From Nipponacmea schrenckii (Eukaryota; Mollusca; Gastropoda; Lottiidae), in the NCBI GenBank assembly GCA_030562195.1, contig CM060200.1:1488001-1552000 (forward strand): a stretch of 64,000 bases of DNA, in the 5' to 3' direction. This document shows, in pieces, positions 51,501 to 57,500 of the stretch. A program made the translations under genes and the position numbers. The notes beneath the pieces were generated by a model. That model searched no databases. It worked only from the letters and a program-made list of their open reading frames with translations, and was not told where the DNA came from. Every line of letters begins with the position of its first letter. Within the stretch, counting starts at the first letter, position 1.

Positions 51501-54500
51501 AAACAGATACAATAGAGAATGAAGTTTGACTGATGGACTTCCGAATCACATGTTAAAGATACTTGACATTAATACCAAAGCCGTAGTAGTATTGCGCTAT
51601 TGATCTTTAGAAACCAAGCGATAACAGAGAATTATTTTCATTTAAAATATATCTATTGTTAAAACTTAATATAAATATTAGTGTTATTATATCAGTATAA
51701 ATATAATAGTTTATGAGTTATTTCAATTCCCCAGGTTGTAATCTACTAATTGCTTGATAAAGACGAGAGTATCGTCATCGAAACGTCGCAAGTTATTTTT
51801 TAAAGTAATTGTAATCAATAAAAGTACGTACAACTCTTTATTACTAAATGCCACTTAAAGATACCTTCTGGGAGTCGCGCTGGCTCAATCCCGGTAAAGG
51901 TCGGGATGAACTTTCGGATTTTTCAGCCCAGGATCGACATAGAAAAGCATCTAATCGTTCTCATAGGAAAATAAACCGATGCCCAGTTTGCTACAGGCTG
52001 TGCAGTTTAATACCCCTCAACAGTTGGAAATTGCAAAAAGAGCAGTCTTATGCCTCCTTGCACACTGCATGGCGTTACCCGTCTTCATAAGCCGATAACG
52101 TTCAGAAGATTAGGATGTAAAACTCCATTCATTTTATTTCATTTAAAGAAGCCTACTTATTTTATCGTATCAACTGACCAGTTTAGACCGTATACCAAAC
52201 TTACCCCCGTGCGTGTGTCTGTAGAAGCATCGTGGCAGTTTATTACCCCAATCCCTAATGCTGATAATTTGTATTGTACGAAATGTTTTAAAGGGTTTAA
52301 GTAACCATTGTGAGTTTATAAAGGTAACTTAGGGTTCTGGGCTAATCGTTATTTATACTGAAGAGAATTTTGATTGGTTGATCAAACGGCACCAACCAAT
52401 CAGATAATAATAAGGTTCTGGGCTAATCGTTATTTATACTGCAGAGAATTTTGATTGGTTGATCCGACAAATGTGGGGGTTCAATAATAAGGTTCTGGGC
52501 TAATCGTTATTTATACTGCAGAGAATTTTGATTGGTTGATCCTACAAATGTAAAGAGCACCAACCAATCAGATAATAATAAGGTTCTGGGCTAATCGTTA
52601 TTTATACTGCAGAGAATTTTGATTGGTTGATCCTTCAAATGTAAAGAGCACCAACCAATCAGATATTTGCCGACGAAATACAATCTAATGTAGGAGTTCA
52701 TAATGTTGGTAAATGCAGACTACAAAATATTAAAATAAATACGAAACAGTCCCGTGCGTATAATAAGTTATTCTTTTTCCCATGTAAATAAAAAAATAAA
52801 GAAAATAACAAAATGGCACTTACCCCGCCTGGAATTGTGGCATCAGCTTTCCGACTGAGTAACAATTTAATAATATCATCCCGTGCATAGCTAGCAGCAT
52901 AATGTAGAGCTGTTCGTCCATCCTGAAACCATACATAGCAAAACCATTAAAATAGTTGAAAAGAACACTTTTTACTGTATACGTAACATGGGTACTGTTT
53001 TTGTGGGGATACAATTAAAACATTTACATTTTTCGACAAAAGCGCTTCCTCGGTGGAGTCTATACCCTGACATTTGTCTCCCCCCAACCTGTCCCCCCTC
53101 CCATTCCTCTTCCTTGAATCTGAATATATTAAATACATGTAATGTTGATTCTGATCCTTACCTTAGCTTTTTCATTGACATTACATCCTAAATCTAATAA
53201 CCGTTCAACCACTACCAGTTTATTTTCTCTGATACTTAACATCAACGGTGTCACCCCCGTCTCCTGAAAATAACATTTTAAAAAATCTTTTAAAAATCTG
53301 GGAACAAAGTTATTTCGATAATGTTTATAACGAATCTAGTTGTCTTAAGAAAATAAGAAAATAAGAAAAAACAACCATAAAGATTAAATCTGAGATTAAT
53401 ATGATTTCTCAATTTAAGGTCAAATCATGAACACAATTTTTGTTATTCAAAACGGATCAGTAAAAGACAAATTCCACAACTCGATTTGAATACAGAATAC
53501 TAGGCTACTCTTAGACTATTTTTTTTGTAAACAATATTTTATTTCGTATAGAAAAACAATCAGAGGACAGACGGGTGCCTCTATCACTCTCCGTTATTAT
53601 TGATATCATCGACACACAAACTAATTGAAAAAGAATTCAATTTTGAAAACCAAAACAAAGCAAAATGACAGACGTGATTGGTTCAAAATAACGTCATTTG
53701 AACGATAATGCGGAAGTAAACTTGTGAGATTACGATTGAGACTAAAAATATCAGAAAAAAGACGAATCGAAACTGTACTCTTGAAAGGTGAAAACAATTC
53801 TGCTCTAGGATATAATATATTGAATTATTTCCGATATTATCCATATATTTTACTTTCTATATAATTTTATGTATATAAGGAACATACTTTGTTTCAAACA
53901 AATCCAGAGCAAATTTATTTTATTTCATATATGTTTTATTCTGCAAAGTAGTTCATAAATTTGCCCATCGGGGTTTACGTGTTATCTTATATATATGAAG
54001 TTCTATAAGCTCTTTAAATATTGCCCTTCCACTCCCCGGACGTCATATACCCACGTAGTTACCCTGACTAACTTTTGGATCGCTTTTTGTGTGACTTTTC
54101 AGCAAGCAAAAAGCACATTGATCATAAAAATTGGGTATATATACACACTGAACTGCACAATTATTTATCCTGGGGTTTTATAGCAAAGTCGGTAAGAGCG
54201 ATGGCTCTTAGTTACGGTTCGTCGAGCAAATGGTGGCTGTGGGTTCCCATCTCGATCGGCGAGTGAAATTTCGATGACAAGGAATAAGTCATCTTCACTC
54301 ATCATTCTAGTCCACCCAGCTGTAAATGGGTATGGATAATCCAGGAAAGATCAATGTCAAGAGGTTTGGCCAAAGACAAGCTAGTAAATGAGTACGGATA
54401 ATTTGGAAAAGATCAAAGGTTTGGCCAAGGACCAGATGGTAGAAAGGACCATTAACAGTGAACCTTAGTTCTTGGCCTATCGTTGTTGTTACTTCTATTC

Positions 54501-57500
54501 ACAGTTTTTTAGGAAGGCACATTGGAATATCTGAAGTAATATTTCTCAGTGTTAAACAGATATATTGACTCCAGTTTTTTAATAATCACTTAATCAATGA
54601 TTGCTTTTAATGAATTATAAGAATACACCCTCACAATCTGTCACGTGATCCTTAATTCTTTAGTATTGTTTTCTTTTGTTACTCAGTCTAGCAGGTCACA
54701 GAACAAAACATTGCTTCGGTGCCAATCTTAAAACGAATAATAAAAAATAGACAGATTTAGATCAAGGATCATAGTCTCAGACAGCAAGTTCGGGATTCAA
54801 GGTTTAACAAGGTTTAGACTTTGCCAAGCGGCGTCGACAGAATTCAAAATGTTAAGTAAACTCTAGCAAATCTGATCTCATACCGTTCGATTGACGCCAG
54901 ATTTGATACAATCGGAACATGTTCACTAACCAAAGGAGTGCTTCCCCTAAAGGAAGCCAATATACGAATAGCAAGAAGTCAATTTCGAAATACCTTAAAA
55001 AATATACAGAACAGGATCCTTTGCTATCAAATGTGTACATTCAACCCGAATGACACTTTCTACACCAGAGATATTGAACAAAGAGGTTAAGGCGTCTCCG
55101 GGAGTTATACTTTGCCCCACCGCAAAGTGGGTATTTCAAAAACAAAGCTTTTATGATAAAGAAGCATCATATTTTTGACATTATCAGATATATAGAAATA
55201 GACATAGGTTAAGAAGCACAAGATATATAATATATTACTTCTAACATTTATTAACTAATGTAAGTTTCGATTGTAACAATTAAAATCCGGGTAATTGTAT
55301 TACAAGACAAAATGGCGACCTAATGGACTATCTCTGTACGTCAACATTTAAACAAACTGTTATTTAACACAGCTTGCGGCGAGTCGGGACTATTTAATAT
55401 AGATCTACTGACCAAGTGAATGTTAATCAATCACAGACAAATTATCATACATGGAACGTAAAGTGAACAACATCGTCCAAGTCAAATAAAGTAAAAAAAT
55501 AACAACAGATTTTACCTCTTAAAATAAATAAGCATAACAAAATATAACAATTCTTTCTGCAGGAAAGTCCGCGTTCTGAAAGTACAACGCGTTGGTGTAT
55601 GTTTGTTTTAATGAAAAGTTATAATTTGACATGTCTATCCTTTTGTGAAATTCGACTTAGGGTCGAATAAAAGATTCAAAATTGTTGTTAAGTTCGTTCG
55701 TGTTTGTTATTTTCCGTAAGAATCAAGCTTAGGGCCGTATGCGGTGCTCGTTCTTAACCTAAACCTTGACTAAAACTAGACTTAAGTCGAATTCTATGTC
55801 TGCACCGCTTGATCTTTACGAAAGTCATGTCTACTTTTGACTTGCAAATGTATAAAAGGAAAGTCGTTTAAACTAACCATGTTAAATAAGACTTTCGCCA
55901 CAGTTCAATTTTAGTCATGGTAAGTTCGCTGCGTTCGATCTTTAGTTTCGTATGCTTTGAACCACTAACAAATCATTAATTAATGGGTCTGTAAAAAGTT
56001 GATTAAATTATAACAAAAAGATAATAGGTCTAAATCTGAAACTAAAAAATCTGATAATAATTCATGTTGTTCTAAAAACAGGGATACAGAAACAAACTGG
56101 CATTAAACTATTAAAACCTCGTCAAATTTAAGTAACGGAAATAACTGGTCTTCGAATTGAGAAGAAATTTCATTTCATATTTTATGAACTAAACGATGTG
56201 TCCAGATTTTATCTTACTTAAACTTTATAGTTCAAATATCTCTATTTTTGTGTTCACAATTATTACTATCATAACAGAAGCTGAAGTATATCGGACTTGG
56301 TTCACAGAATCAAAGTTTCATCGGCATGCTTACAGGGGTTCCCAAAAACTGGCCTATGGGCAAGATCTGACCCACGAGAAAGTTCCATCCGGCCCACGAA
56401 ACGTTTTGAAGTCAAAGTGTTTGAGGGATGTTTTGAAACAGAGAAACGTAAGGTCAATACTCAGTTGCCCGCACACAAGACCATATTTTTTTTCTGGCCC
56501 GCATTGCGAAGTAATTGTAATTTGGTCCTTCAGTAAGTAAGGGTACCCTGAAACAATAGCGATTACCAGTTGCCCATGGTTGCGAAAAATGAAAGTGGTC
56601 ATGAGTTCAGAACGCAGCTCACATCTCAGCTGTATGAGAGTTGCTTTCGAAAATCATGACCACTTTTTTCATTCGCAGCCTTACGCTACAGTTACTGATG
56701 ATCGTTATTAAGTATGCATAGTAAATGTATCGCAGATAACAGACGTTTTTCAATAATTACTTAGTTTTGTGAGTTTTAACAGAGATTCTGTTACTTCATG
56801 ACACCTGGTAAGTTTACTGACGAATATATACTTATATTAACCATTCTTGAGAACTTCGCTTTGAAAGTGATATAATTATTCCAGAGACTTTCGATATATT
56901 TTTTGATATTTGATATTTGATATATTTCTGCAATGTGTCACAATGGACGCTTTGTGTATATCAGTATATTATCTAAATACACCGTGTGATATGCATGATA
57001 AATTCAAGATAATCGATCAAGCTGCTTTTCCTGCTGCAATTCCATGCCATATACATATTTTATAAAGTCAGAATCTTTGTCAACTTTCAGCTTCAGTTGT
57101 TATCAATTATTCCCGATTCAACCGCAAGCTATAACATTATAGAGTCTGTAATAATTCTTTTATCAATGTTTAATGGAATGCTCAAAGTTACGACGAGGAT
57201 ACATGTATCTTTAAGTTTTTTATTTTTAATGTTAAAAGCATGTCTGTTTTACCTTGTTGATATAACAGACAATGATTCGATGCATTAGGGATACATATAT
57301 TAAAGGGACAACAAGACTTCCAATAAAGTCTAAAATTTTTGTCAACGTTAATTTGTTCGATTTAGAAGTTTATTGTCATGGTTGTAAAATAATTCTTGAG
57401 ATCTTTTACATGATACTCATTCTATGCATGAACATAAAATTTGAGTTCTCGAGAATGGTCAATATGAGTATATATTTATCAGTGAACTTACTTGGTGTCA

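Noticed and set aside
56333..56550. A definite hAT insertion at 56.3 kb
   Set aside because: The ends look like CAGGG...CCCTG, but the flanking 8 bases do not match, so it is kept only as a low-confidence remnant.
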